From contig NZ_JBIPKI010000010.1 of assembly GCF_044068515.1 (NCBI RefSeq), forward strand, positions 1 to 56,014: 56,014 nt of DNA, given 5' to 3'. The DNA is from Desulfurivibrio sp044068515. GTDB taxonomy: Bacteria; Desulfobacterota; Desulfobulbia; Desulfobulbales; Desulfurivibrionaceae. The notes beneath the pieces were generated by a model that made no database searches, had not been told where the DNA came from, and worked only from the letters and a program-made list of their open reading frames with translations. Below are positions 7,348-15,338 of this stretch, piece after piece. The position numbers were made by a program, and so were the translations under genes. Each line of letters begins with the position of its first letter. The first letter of the stretch is position 1.

Positions 7348-8063
7348 GGCAGCCATCGGAGTCCGTAGTAAAGAGTGGCGAGCACATGAACTGCGATCAG
7401 GGCAAACAAGAAGACGGTAAACAGGTTATGCGCCTGCATCCACCATGAAAACATACGTTTGAGGGGGCCCGAGAATGTCACCGCGTATTCAAGTTCGGAA
7501 ATGCTCCACGCCTCTTCCATGAGCCGGTCGTGTTGCTCCAGCGATTCCTCATCAGCATCTGCGGAATCTCGCCCAGGTTCCGCCTTCTTGACGACGATAT
7601 CACCCTGCCTGGCGGCCAAAGCCGCGCGCATTGCCTTTTCCCGGGCGTAAAAGCTGTTCTTGAGCAACTCCAGGGCCGCTTGTTGCTCCCGAACCGAGCG
7701 ATTGACCTTAAGGTATAAAAACCGCCCGATAATACCTGACAGAACCACGATCAGAAGAGCCAAAAAAACCAAAGTGCCGATCAGGCTGCCGGTATCGTGG
7801 GCCGCGTGGATAACCACCAGCGACGGCCCCACCAGGCCGTAGGCGATATGGCTGTTCAACGGATTCTGCCGGCCCTTTTTTTTCAGGATCCGTTTGCGAA
7901 AAGGATATATCATGGCCATGAAAATTAGAACCGTGCCGGCTATGCCGAGGCTGTGCCCGAGCGCGCTCCCGGCAAAATCGGGGTCGCGGTGAAACCCCAC
8001 GCTCAGCACCAGGAAAACAAAAAAACCGGCTATCAGGGCCTGGATATTCTTTTCGGTCAGCAT
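7344..8063 (-). CDS. Predicted b-type membrane cytochrome of the ferredoxin-heptaheme complex
   Basis: 239 residues with about five TM segments and a charged cytoplasmic loop (about residues 125-190). His residues sit at the membrane positions expected for two b-hemes: GHSLGIAG, SHIAYGLVGPSLVVIHAAHD, and the pair in AHNLFTVFLFALIAVHVLA. This resembles cytochrome b561/ferric-reductase-like folds, but heme binding is inferred from His placement only. It lies 16 bases after the ferredoxin gene and overlaps the heptaheme gene by four bases, so the three products probably form one membrane complex linking cytoplasmic ferredoxin to periplasmic heme. No strong ribosome binding site is seen before ATG 8063. 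Confidence 0.7.
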   Translation of the reverse strand: MLTEKNIQALIAGFFVFLVLSVGFHRDPDFAGSALGHSLGIAGTVLIFMAMIYPFRKRILKKKGRQNPLNSHIAYGLVGPSLVVIHAAHDTGSLIGTLVFLALLIVVLSGIIGRFLYLKVNRSVREQQAALELLKNSFYAREKAMRAALAARQGDIVVKKAEPGRDSADADEESLEQHDRLMEEAWSISELEYAVTFSGPLKRMFSWWMQAHNLFTVFLFALIAVHVLATLYYGLRWLP

Positions 8064-8079
8064 GAGTTAGAATATCCGT

Positions 8080-8346
8080 TCAGACATCAAGGGAGATGTC
8101 GGTTCTGGGCACGGCCACGCAGGGAAGGATCATGTCTTGCGCCCGGTCTTCTTCCTCGAGCCCGTCGTCAAGGTCCATTGCCACTTCCCCGGAAATAAGG
8201 CGGATTTTACAGCTGCCGCACACGCCGGCTTCGCATTCGGTTTCGATTTCGATCCCGTTTGCTCGCGCCAGTTCGAGCAGGCTTTGGTGAGAATCGTCCC
8301 ATTGGACGGTTTTTTTCGATGCCGCAAAATCCACTATAAATGCCAT
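8080..8346 (-). CDS. Plant-type [2Fe-2S] ferredoxin
   Basis: 88 residues carrying the full cluster signature CEAGVCGSC with the fourth Cys in MILPC near residue 76. That is the usual C-x4-C-x2-C-x(n)-C pattern of plant/mammalian-type [2Fe-2S] ferredoxins. There is no signal peptide, so it acts in the cytoplasm or on the cytoplasmic face. The start ATG 8346 is preceded by AAAGGAGG at ideal spacing, so the longer reading frame upstream is not used. It sits one base after the stop of the 136-residue membrane protein and just before the b-type membrane protein, in an operon that suggests it is a subunit rather than a free carrier. Confidence 0.93.
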   Translation of the reverse strand: MAFIVDFAASKKTVQWDDSHQSLLELARANGIEIETECEAGVCGSCKIRLISGEVAMDLDDGLEEEDRAQDMILPCVAVPRTDISLDV

Positions 8347-8347
8347 T

Positions 8348-8758
8348 TCATTCCTCCTTTCGAATCGCTTCCAGTAATTGCTGGGTGCGCTTGTAACGGA
8401 TGACAATCCCCACCAGGGCCCAGACAGCAAACAATCCTAGAATGATCATGGTAAAAAAATGCGCCCAGGACATGCCGAAAACGCCTTCCTGCCGGTCAAC
8501 GTATTGGTCCGAAATTCTCATCTCCTCCTTGAACCACTGAAGGTCCGGCGCTTCGTCTGCCGGTTGCTCCATCGCAACCGGAACATCGCTTGGGGCCGCA
8601 TACGAAAAATTGACTGGTTCCACGGCATACAGCAAAAGACAAATGATCGCCGGTAAACCAAGAAGGCTGCGCAGCAGGTGGAAACCAGGGAAGTTCATCA
8701 ATTTTAACCTCGCAGATTTTGGGGCAGCCGGGCGGACCGGCGGTTTATCAGTCGTCAT
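8348..8758 (-). CDS. Two-TM membrane protein of the ferredoxin-cytochrome cluster
   Basis: 136 residues. A basic N-terminus is followed by one hydrophobic segment (about 30-53, LLRSLLGLPAIICLLLYAV), a roughly 45-residue periplasmic loop rich in acidic residues, a second segment (about 95-118, HFFTMIILGLFAVWALVGIV) and a basic C-terminal tail. No family is recognised. The ATG at 8758 overlaps the end of the 44-codon gene upstream (ATGACGACTGA) and has AAAGGA upstream. It is probably a scaffold or anchor subunit of the redox complex, by position only. Confidence 0.65.
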   Translation of the reverse strand: MTTDKPPVRPAAPKSARLKLMNFPGFHLLRSLLGLPAIICLLLYAVEPVNFSYAAPSDVPVAMEQPADEAPDLQWFKEEMRISDQYVDRQEGVFGMSWAHFFTMIILGLFAVWALVGIVIRYKRTQQLLEAIRKEE

Positions 8759-8882
8759 GCCGCGCGTCCTTTCGGCGTTGTTCCTGGCCGGATCGGTTAC
8801 GACGCCGCAGATTCCAACCCACGAGGATAAAAACAACCAATAAGACGATGCCGCTGACGATGGTTGCCGTTTGAGCGCTCAT
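8748..8882 (-). CDS. 44-residue single-TM peptide
   Basis: A short gene reading MSAQTATIVSGIVLLVVF then ILVGWNLRRRNRSG and a charged tail: one TM segment (about 7-25) followed by Arg-rich cytoplasmic residues. The ATG at 8882 directly abuts the stop codon of the methyltransferase gene (TAAATG), a GGAGC ribosome site lies upstream, and its 3' end overlaps the next start. This packing argues strongly for real translation. Small single-TM subunits are common in membrane redox complexes. The function is unknown. Confidence 0.65.
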   Translation of the reverse strand: MSAQTATIVSGIVLLVVFILVGWNLRRRNRSGQEQRRKDARHDD

Positions 8883-9503
8883 TTAAAGCTCCTCGGGGTG
8901 CCCGCCGCCGAAGCGGGGGATGAACATGGGAGTGCGTTGTTGATACGCGCGATATTCATCACCGAATTTGTCCAGCATCTGCTGCTCTTCTTTCCTGGCC
9001 AACAGCGTGTAGGCCGAGATAATCACCAGGAACGCGAACCCTGAGACAACCGTCGGCCAGTGCACCACGCCTTCCCCGAAAACGATGAGAAAAAGACCGG
9101 TGTACTGGGGATGACGCACCCGGGCATATACGCCCTCGGTCATGAGCTTCCCGGCGCGGCGGGCATGATAGATCTTGCGCCAGCCATCCGCTACCAGGGT
9201 CGCGCCAATGAACACGATGGTATAACCGAGCACCATGGCGACAAGATGCGCCACGGGGGTGCCGAAAAGCTGCTCCCAAAGGTTGCCGCCCTGGGTCACC
9301 GCTAAATCGAGACCAAAGAAGCGGGCCAGAAAATAGATGGTCAGGGGAAACCCATACATCTCGGCGTAAAACGCGATGATAAAGGCCTGGAGGACGCCAA
9401 CCCGCGTCCACTCCTTCCAGTTGTCGGGGGCCAGGTAGCGGTACATCAGCCACGAAACGGCAACGATGACAATGACCGCCAGGCCCCACATCCCCACGTG
9501 CAT
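8883..9503 (-). CDS. Isoprenylcysteine-methyltransferase/PEMT-like membrane protein
   Basis: 206 residues with about five TM segments and the C-terminal signature of the phospholipid/isoprenylcysteine carboxyl methyltransferase family: EGVYARVRHPQYTGLFL, then ARKEEQQMLDKFGDEYRAY. Bacterial members are poorly understood and often sit beside heavy-metal ATPases, as here. It would methylate a membrane-associated substrate using SAM if active. The start at ATG 9503 has a purine-rich GGGGGAG about ten bases upstream; ATG 9491 is a possible alternative. It lies 60 bases downstream of the copper ATPase gene. Confidence 0.82.
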   Translation of the reverse strand: MHVGMWGLAVIVIVAVSWLMYRYLAPDNWKEWTRVGVLQAFIIAFYAEMYGFPLTIYFLARFFGLDLAVTQGGNLWEQLFGTPVAHLVAMVLGYTIVFIGATLVADGWRKIYHARRAGKLMTEGVYARVRHPQYTGLFLIVFGEGVVHWPTVVSGFAFLVIISAYTLLARKEEQQMLDKFGDEYRAYQQRTPMFIPRFGGGHPEEL

Positions 9504-9563
9504 AATACCGGCTCCCCCTCTGCGAGATCCTGGCGGCCGGCCGCGTTCCGGCCATAGGACCGA

Positions 9564-12374
9564 TCAGGCTTTTAAACGAGTTCGCTTGAGCAGCAGTGAG
9601 TTGCCGATCACCGAGAGCGAACTGGTGGTCATGGCGATAACCCCGATCATGGGATGCAGCAGGCCCAGGGCGGCGATGGGCACGGCGGCCAGGTTGTAGA
9701 ACCAGGCCCAGAACAGGTTCTGAACGATCTTACGGAAGGTGGCCCGGGAGAGGGCGACCGCTTCCACCACCTTGCTGAGTTCGCCCCGGACCAGGGTGAC
9801 GTCGGCCGCTTCGATGGCCACATCGGCGCCGGCGCCGATGGCGATGCCGACATTGGCCTGCTTGAGGGCCGGGGCGTCGTTGATCCCGTCACCCACCATG
9901 GCCACGGTCGGCCCGTGCCGCTCCTGGAGCCGGCGGACCGCGTCCACTTTGCCCTCCGGCAGGACCCCGGCCAGCACCTCGTCGATGCCGACCTGGGCCG
10001 CGACGCTGCGAGCCGTGCGTTCATTGTCGCCGGTGATCATCACCGGCCGGATGCCCATTTCTTTCAGGGCGGCCACCGCCGCGACGGAATCCTCCTTGAG
10101 GGTGTCGGAAACCGCGATCACCCCGGCGGCCCGGTCTTCGATGGCCACCAGCATGGCGGTTTTGCCCTCGCTTTCCAGGCGGGCCAGGGCTTCTTCCAGA
10201 GCACTCGGATCAATGGCGGCCTCCGTCAGGAGCCGGCGGCCTCCCACCCGCACAATCCGGCCGTCGATGCGGCCCTGGACGCCGGCGGCGGTGATCGCCT
10301 TGAACTCCTCGACCTTGGGAACTTCGAGACCGCGCTCCCGGGCGCCCTTGACGATCGCCTGACCCAAGGGGTGTTCCGAGCCCGCCTCCACCCCGGCCGC
10401 CGCCCGCAACAGGTCGGCCTCGTCGAAATCCGCCGTCGGCAGCACGTCGGTCAGGGCCGGCTCGCCCCGGGTGATGGTGCCGGTCTTGTCCAAAACGATG
10501 ATTTTGATGTCCTTGAGCGTCTGAATCGCCTCACCGGAACGGATCAGTACCCCCCGGTCGGCCCCCATGCCGGAACCCACCATGATGGCGGTGGGGGTGG
10601 CCAGGCCCAAGGCGCAGGGGCAGGCGATGACCAGCACCGCAATGCCCGCGAGGATGGCGACCAGCAGGGGGGGCAGTTCCGGATCGACCCAAGGCAGAAA
10701 AGCCGCGCCCCAGTAGAGGATCGGCCGCAGAGTCTCGGCGAAGAGGAGCCAGATGGTGAAACTGGCCAGGGCAACCACGATCACCGCCGGCACAAAATAA
10801 CTGGTGACCCGGTCGGCAAACTCCTGGATCGGCACCTTGGATCCCTGGGCCTCCTGCACCAGCCGGATCACCTGAGCGAGGAAAGTATCCTTGCCAACCC
10901 GGGTGGCGCGTACCTGGAGTAGGCCTTCCTTGTTGATGGTGGCCCCCAGCACCTGCTCGCCGGGGCCTTTCTCCACCGGCACCGATTCGCCGGTGGCGAT
11001 GGCCTCGTCGATGTGGCTGACCCCTTCGACGATCTCGCCATCGGTGGGAATCTTGGCCCCGGGCCGCACCACCATGATGTCACCGGCCCGGAGTTCCCGA
11101 ACCGGGATCTCCACCTCCTGCTCGGCGCGCAGGATGGTGGCCGTTTTGGCGCCCAGGGTGACCAGTTTACGGATGGCCTGCGAGGCTCGGCCCTTGGCCC
11201 GCGTTTCCAGATAACGGCCCAGTTGGTGAAAGGTCATGATGGTGGCGGCCATCTCCACAAAGGAGGTCATCGGATAAACAAAACCGACCAGGCCGATGAA
11301 GTATGGCGGGGCGCTGCCCATGCTGATCAATACGTCCATGTTGGCGGTGCGGTTGAGCAGCGACCGCCGGGCCGAGCGATGGGTGGCCCGGCCCCCGGCC
11401 AGAAAAACCACCGGAAAGGCCAGCACCACGACGATGGCGAGATAGCCCGGAATGGGCCGCCAGAACATATGTACCGCCATCAGCACCATGATGAGGGTGG
11501 TCGGAATGGCGGCAATCCAGAGCCGGCGCCAGGCCTGGCGCAGATAGGCCTCTTCGATGGCTTCCGGCTCCCCGGCATCGCTGCCGGCGGCCAGATCTTC
11601 AACCTGCGTCACCTCATAACCGGCCTTCTCCACCGCCTGCCGCACCGCCTGCTCGTCCACCCCGGCCCCGCTTTCCAGCTCCACCGTCAACCAGTGATTG
11701 GCAATGTCGGTCTGCAGTTCCCTGATCCCCGGCAGCCGCCGGACGGAGGTGGAAACCAGTCCGGCGCAATGGTCGCTGCCCATGCCCGGTATTGTGAACC
11801 GCAGCCGGTTGCCCGAAGCCTCTCCGCCACCACCCTCGATCTGCATCCCGGCCACATCGTAGCCAGCCTTTTCCACGGCCTTTTTCACATCCTGGGCATC
11901 GACGCCGGCGCCGGGTTCAAGCTCCACGGTCAGCAGGGTATTGGCAATGTCGGTCTGCAACTCTCGAATTCCCGGCAACCGCCGTACTGACTGGGAAACA
12001 ATTCCCGCGCAGTGGTCGCTGCCCATGCCCGGTATTGTGAGCCGCAGCCGCAGTTCTTCTGCTTCGGCGACGGCCTCTTCGGGGATGATGCTTGCCACCT
12101 CGTAGCCGGCCTTCTCCACCGCCTCCCGCAATGCCTCGGTGGTGACCATGGCCGGATCGGTCTCCACGGTGAGGCTCTGGTTGGCCATATCCATGCGGAT
12201 CTCACCAACCCCCGGCAATCGCTTGAGGGAAGTCGAAATAAGCAGCGAGCAATGATCGCTGCACATGCCGGGAACCACCAGAGTAACCGGGCGAGTTGCC
12301 TTGGCGTCTGCCGGACCGGTATTCGCTCCGGCCTGCGGTTGGGAGTCGTGTCCGGATGATGAGTGCTCGTGCAT
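9564..12374 (-). CDS. copA: Copper-translocating P1B-type ATPase with three atypical HMA domains
   Basis: 936 residues. The pump core is complete: IACPCALGLATPTA in the metal-binding TM segment, phosphorylation site DKTGT, the SEHPLG motif, GDGINDAP hinge, and C-terminal YN and MTTSSLSVIGNS that mark the Cu(I)-exporting P1B-1 group. The N-terminus begins with a short His/Ser-rich piece, then three HMA-fold repeats of about 80 residues (near 30-95, 110-175 and 190-257). All three lack the usual CXXC: the loop reads GMCSDHC or GMGSDHC, keeping only the second Cys preceded by Asp-His. Metal loading may therefore differ from ordinary CopA. The start ATG 12374 follows GGGAGG by seven bases. It lies in a leftward operon with DUF2933 and DUF5676 genes upstream. 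Confidence 0.93.
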   Translation of the reverse strand: MHEHSSSGHDSQPQAGANTGPADAKATRPVTLVVPGMCSDHCSLLISTSLKRLPGVGEIRMDMANQSLTVETDPAMVTTEALREAVEKAGYEVASIIPEEAVAEAEELRLRLTIPGMGSDHCAGIVSQSVRRLPGIRELQTDIANTLLTVELEPGAGVDAQDVKKAVEKAGYDVAGMQIEGGGGEASGNRLRFTIPGMGSDHCAGLVSTSVRRLPGIRELQTDIANHWLTVELESGAGVDEQAVRQAVEKAGYEVTQVEDLAAGSDAGEPEAIEEAYLRQAWRRLWIAAIPTTLIMVLMAVHMFWRPIPGYLAIVVVLAFPVVFLAGGRATHRSARRSLLNRTANMDVLISMGSAPPYFIGLVGFVYPMTSFVEMAATIMTFHQLGRYLETRAKGRASQAIRKLVTLGAKTATILRAEQEVEIPVRELRAGDIMVVRPGAKIPTDGEIVEGVSHIDEAIATGESVPVEKGPGEQVLGATINKEGLLQVRATRVGKDTFLAQVIRLVQEAQGSKVPIQEFADRVTSYFVPAVIVVALASFTIWLLFAETLRPILYWGAAFLPWVDPELPPLLVAILAGIAVLVIACPCALGLATPTAIMVGSGMGADRGVLIRSGEAIQTLKDIKIIVLDKTGTITRGEPALTDVLPTADFDEADLLRAAAGVEAGSEHPLGQAIVKGARERGLEVPKVEEFKAITAAGVQGRIDGRIVRVGGRRLLTEAAIDPSALEEALARLESEGKTAMLVAIEDRAAGVIAVSDTLKEDSVAAVAALKEMGIRPVMITGDNERTARSVAAQVGIDEVLAGVLPEGKVDAVRRLQERHGPTVAMVGDGINDAPALKQANVGIAIGAGADVAIEAADVTLVRGELSKVVEAVALSRATFRKIVQNLFWAWFYNLAAVPIAALGLLHPMIGVIAMTTSSLSVIGNSLLLKRTRLKA
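11701..12300 (-). repeat. Three tandem HMA-coding repeats inside copA
   Basis: The GM(C/G)SDHC domain is coded three times with a period of about 240-243 bases. The two downstream copies, around 11701-11815 and 11944-12056, stay nearly identical over long stretches (for example GTCGCTGCCCATGCCCGG twice). The first copy in the gene is more diverged. This suggests a fairly recent in-frame tandem duplication. Confidence 0.85.
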
Positions 12375-12515
12375 ATCGGTCCTCCCTATGCAAGATATAA
12401 AAGACACATGATCAAAAGATCGTCGTCAGCACGCAGAGAAGTCTTGGGTCCGGCATCCTGCATTCTGCGGCCTGGATCTGTACTCCTGAAGATTATCCGG
12501 GGCATTGGCCGAGGC

Positions 12516-12803
12516 TCATGTCCGTTCCCTTGCCATCCTCCCGCCGAGATTATAAAAGGCGGCAATCATCGCCCCAAACAGCCAACCCAGGATAAAAACC
12601 TGGATCACGCCGATGATCATCTCCCACCACGGCATCTCCCAGCGCATGATCGGCGACCAGTCGACGCCGTGGGTTAGGCTGTTAAAGAAGCCGACCGCGG
12701 CATCCCGGGGCACGGTCAGCATCACAAAAACACAACCGAGATAGATAATGGCCATGCCCATGCCCAGGGAAAAGCCCAACCGTTTGATGCTCAAGGTTTC
12801 CAT
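12516..12803 (-). CDS. DUF5676 family membrane protein
   Basis: 95 residues with two TM segments (about 10-32 and 58-82). It matches the DUF5676 pattern: N-terminal METLSIKRLGFSLGMGMAI and a loop ending in WWEMIIGVIQVFILGWLFG. The function is unknown; members recur in copper and heavy-metal gene clusters. ATG 12803 is preceded by AGGAGG at five bases. It lies between DUF2933 and the copper ATPase in the same orientation. The roughly 140 bases to the ATPase start hold no further gene. Confidence 0.8.
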   Translation of the reverse strand: METLSIKRLGFSLGMGMAIIYLGCVFVMLTVPRDAAVGFFNSLTHGVDWSPIMRWEMPWWEMIIGVIQVFILGWLFGAMIAAFYNLGGRMARERT

Positions 12804-12926
12804 CACCGCCTCCTGAAGCGTTTTTTGTTTATGGCCCTCCCGGTCGAAGCCGCGCCGGAGCCTGTCCGAGTTTTGGCGCCGGGGTGGCGGCGTAAACGTA
12901 TCACCCAAATCCTGCTGGCGAGCCTG

Positions 12927-13109
12927 TCATTTTTCACGATCTTCACGATGCCGGTGGTCGTGACCACGCAGCATCAGCAAGTGGCAGGCAAACATCAGAA
13001 CGATGAAGAGAAAGAGACTGATCCCTGCTCCCAGGCCGAAAAGCGGCAACAGGAAAATAACCAGCAGCGGCAACAGGCAACCCAGAATCATCTTCAGGTG
13101 GTGGCTCAT
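12927..13109 (-). CDS. DUF2933 family small membrane protein
   Basis: 60 residues: MSHHLKMILGCLLPLLVIF and a second segment ISLFLFIVLMFACHLLMLRG with a His-rich C-terminus (HDHRH). This is the standard DUF2933 form, a two-TM protein that often accompanies copper pumps. The start ATG 13109 has GGAGGGAAGG directly upstream, so the longer frame is not used. It is the first gene of the copper operon, only about 20 bases after the T-run of a terminator for the upstream lipoprotein gene. Confidence 0.8.
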   Translation of the reverse strand: MSHHLKMILGCLLPLLVIFLLPLFGLGAGISLFLFIVLMFACHLLMLRGHDHRHREDREK

Positions 13110-13128
13110 TCCTTCCCTCCCACAGCGG

Positions 13129-13160
13129 AAAAAAAACCCGGCCCCGGGGTTTTGCCCCGG
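13129..13160 (-). terminator. Intrinsic terminator/attenuator after the Slp-type gene
   Basis: On the minus strand, CCGGGG/CCCCGG and an overlapping AAAACCCCGG/CCGGGTTTT pairing run into eight T. It lies between the lipoprotein stop and the DUF2933 start with no room for a separate promoter after it. It may therefore attenuate rather than fully end transcription into the copper operon. Confidence 0.7.
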
Positions 13161-13178
13161 TGTTTTCGGCAATTGCCT

Positions 13179-13670
13179 CTAGCGGCCGAAGATCACCCCG
13201 ATGCCGAAATGGAAGCGGGGTTGGGCGGGATCGCGGCGGGTAAGAGGCCAGAGATGAAGATCGCTGACCTCAACCACCGGGTAGGTGTAGGGGGCCTCGC
13301 CCACCTGGCCGGCCGCGGCCGACCCCAGCCGCCCCCTGACGGTGACCAGGCGACCCGGGGCATAATCCAGTTCCTCCAGGTAGCCGGGCTGGCGGAGCAG
13401 AAAGCGCCCCTGGTGCGGGCGATCGGTCCGGGGCCGCTGGGCGCTGTCCAGCGGGTAGCTCAGCACTTCGATCTCCGAGTAGTCGGCCAGGTTGCGGGTA
13501 GCTATGATGGGGCCGCCCCACAGGACCGGGGTCCCCCGGTAAGGCTCCGGGTTGGCCGAAACTATGGCCGGCGGTAAATCCAGGGCCACCCCCCGAGTAT
13601 CATAGCGAGGGCCGGTGGCGCAGCCGGCCAGCAGAGCCAGGACCAGCAAAGTCATCAGAACGGGGCGCAT
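13179..13670 (-). CDS. slp: Slp family outer-membrane lipoprotein
   Basis: 163 residues with a lipoprotein signal peptide (LLAGC, lipidated Cys17). The Slp-type domain is visible: YRGTPVLWGGPIIATRNLAD, a QGRFLLRQPGYLEELDYAPG stretch and VTVRGRLG. The family is known from starvation- and stress-induced E. coli Slp; its biochemical role is unclear. ATG 13670 is preceded by AAGGAG at eight bases. The next gene upstream is a paralogue, so this is a tandem pair. It is followed by an intrinsic terminator. Confidence 0.88.
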   Translation of the reverse strand: MRPVLMTLLVLALLAGCATGPRYDTRGVALDLPPAIVSANPEPYRGTPVLWGGPIIATRNLADYSEIEVLSYPLDSAQRPRTDRPHQGRFLLRQPGYLEELDYAPGRLVTVRGRLGSAAAGQVGEAPYTYPVVEVSDLHLWPLTRRDPAQPRFHFGIGVIFGR

Positions 13671-13766
13671 GCGGTGCTCCTTGCTAAGGCTCGGCCCGGG
13701 GTTCAGCTGGTTAAGCCCAGCCCTTGAGCCTGGGACCCGGGGCGTGGCAACCGGCCCGGCCGGTCA

Positions 13767-14327
13767 TCAGCGGGGCCAGGGCCGATAAAACGGGTGACGA
13801 TAGGGATACCAGGGGTCGTACCAGAAAGGACCGGGCCGCCAAGGGTCGTAATAATAGGGATCCGGCACCGGTTCCCGCACCGGCCACAAATGGTAAGCCT
13901 CCACGTCCAGCAGCACGTAGGGATATTCATAGTCGCCCACCGGCCGCAGCTTGACTCCCACCACCCGGCCGCGCACCGTCAGTTCGCGGCCGACGCCGAA
14001 AACCGCGGGCTCGACAAAACCCGGCACCCGGGCCAGGAAACGGCCGTGGCCGGCATCGGTGTCGCGGGGGCGGCCGCTGTGGCCCAAGGGACGGGAAACC
14101 ACCTGGATCAGGGTGTGGTCGACCCGGTTTTCCACCCCGGCGATGACCCCGCCCCAGCGCACCGGAGCCCCCTGGTAGCGGGCCGGGGCCGCCCGGACTT
14201 CATCGGGAGTCGGCTCCAAGGCCGGGGCGGTCCGGATCGGTTCCGGAACCTGGGTGGCACAGCCGGCCAGCCAGAAACCGGCCAGAACCATAAGCAGCAA
14301 AATGAAAAGAAAGCGCGAGTCTTGCAT
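13767..14327 (-). CDS. Slp family outer-membrane lipoprotein, paralogue with aromatic tail
   Basis: 186 residues with a lipobox (WLAGC, Cys23) and the same domain layout as its neighbour: YQGAPVRWGGVIAGVENRVD, HGRFLARVPGFVEP, LTVRGRVVG. It differs by a C-terminal tail very rich in Tyr, Pro, Trp and Arg (DPYYYDPWRPGPFWYDPWYP), which the neighbour lacks. The start is ATG 14327, seven bases after GGGAGG. The pair probably arose by duplication. Confidence 0.87.
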   Translation of the reverse strand: MQDSRFLFILLLMVLAGFWLAGCATQVPEPIRTAPALEPTPDEVRAAPARYQGAPVRWGGVIAGVENRVDHTLIQVVSRPLGHSGRPRDTDAGHGRFLARVPGFVEPAVFGVGRELTVRGRVVGVKLRPVGDYEYPYVLLDVEAYHLWPVREPVPDPYYYDPWRPGPFWYDPWYPYRHPFYRPWPR

Positions 14328-14429
14328 GGCGGACCTCCCGCTCCGGCGGTGCATCCGGTAACCGGTGGGACGGCGGCCGGCGGCTTCGGAGTCCTCTTTT
14401 ATGGCTGTATTGAGATCTTGGGCGACGGC

Positions 14430-14454
14430 AAAAACCGTTCTGCTGAGCAGCGGT
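14430..14454 (-). terminator. Intrinsic terminator downstream of the Mut7-C gene
   Basis: On the minus strand ACCG-CTG ... CAG-AA-CGGT forms a bulged hairpin followed by TTTTT. It sits 60 bases past the Mut7-C stop codon and before the Slp-type gene. Confidence 0.5.
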
Positions 14455-14514
14455 GCCGAACCATTCTTGCTTGGCGGTGGACCGGGCCCGGCGACGGTGG
14501 GCTATTACCGTTTC

Positions 14515-15336
14515 TCATCCTTCATTGTCGTAATTGTCCGGGTGGGTGTCAACCGCAAAAACCGGCGAGGCAAGAACCGCGCTGATCAGCCCCTCCATTT
14601 TCTCCCGGTGGGAACCGGCCCAGTAAACCTGGTCGCAGCTGGGGCAGTATTTGAAGCGGCTATAATATTTCCTGGTCAAGGGTTCGAGCCGAGGCAGAAT
14701 TTCCTCCTTGGCCACCGGTTCCAATTTTGCGTTGCAGCGCAGGCAGCGGGTAAAGGGGCGCTCCTGGCCGCCCAGGCCATAAAAAGAGATCACCTCCCGC
14801 AACTGGGCGGTGGGGTCGCCATGACGCACCAGGCGACCGAAGACCACCTGGCGGCGCTTGAGCAGGCGGCGGTCCCGGGTCAGCAGGATCCGGCCGGCGG
14901 CGGCGGTGGCGGCCAGGAAGGCATCGTCGTGATTTGCCGGAATCAGGGCGTCGAAGCCCAGCATCCGCAGCCAGCGGCCCAGTTTGGCCACGTTGATATC
15001 GACCACGAAACAGGGCCCGGCCAGGGGCTCGGGGCGCAGTTGGGAAGGCTTGGTTACATCCAGCGGCGGGATGATGGGAAAAACTTCGATCATCTCGCCC
15101 GCCGCCGGACGATGGCCAAAATCGACTTCCCGGCCGGCGGCGACAATGGCGCCGACCTCAGGGTGGGGCACCCCACAGGCTTCGATCACGTCCTTGATCG
15201 AAGCCCCGCGATAGGGAATCCTAACCGCGCCGGCCTGGTGGGCCGTTGTCAGCAGCTGGCGCAACTCCCCCGCAAAACGCAAGCTGAGCAGCGGCGGCCC
15301 GGCTCCGGCCGGTGCTGGACTGGCGGCCCCGGCCAA
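14515..15336 (-). CDS. Mut7-C RNase domain protein with N-terminal ubiquitin-like domain
   Basis: About 273 residues. The N-terminal part (about 18-95) is a ThiS/ubiquitin-like Mut7-C partner domain. The C-terminal part is a PIN-like Mut7-C RNase domain: FVVDINVAKLGRWLRMLGFD with its acidic residues, then LLTRDRRLL. It ends in a zinc ribbon (CLRC ... CPSC). The predicted role is RNA cleavage, by family only. The reading frame opens with TTG at 15336 two bases from the stop of the DUF748 gene, with a GGGGG stretch upstream; the true start is uncertain. Confidence 0.88.
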   Translation of the reverse strand: MAGAASPAPAGAGPPLLSLRFAGELRQLLTTAHQAGAVRIPYRGASIKDVIEACGVPHPEVGAIVAAGREVDFGHRPAAGEMIEVFPIIPPLDVTKPSQLRPEPLAGPCFVVDINVAKLGRWLRMLGFDALIPANHDDAFLAATAAAGRILLTRDRRLLKRRQVVFGRLVRHGDPTAQLREVISFYGLGGQERPFTRCLRCNAKLEPVAKEEILPRLEPLTRKYYSRFKYCPSCDQVYWAGSHREKMEGLISAVLASPVFAVDTHPDNYDNEG

Positions 15337-15338
15337 AA

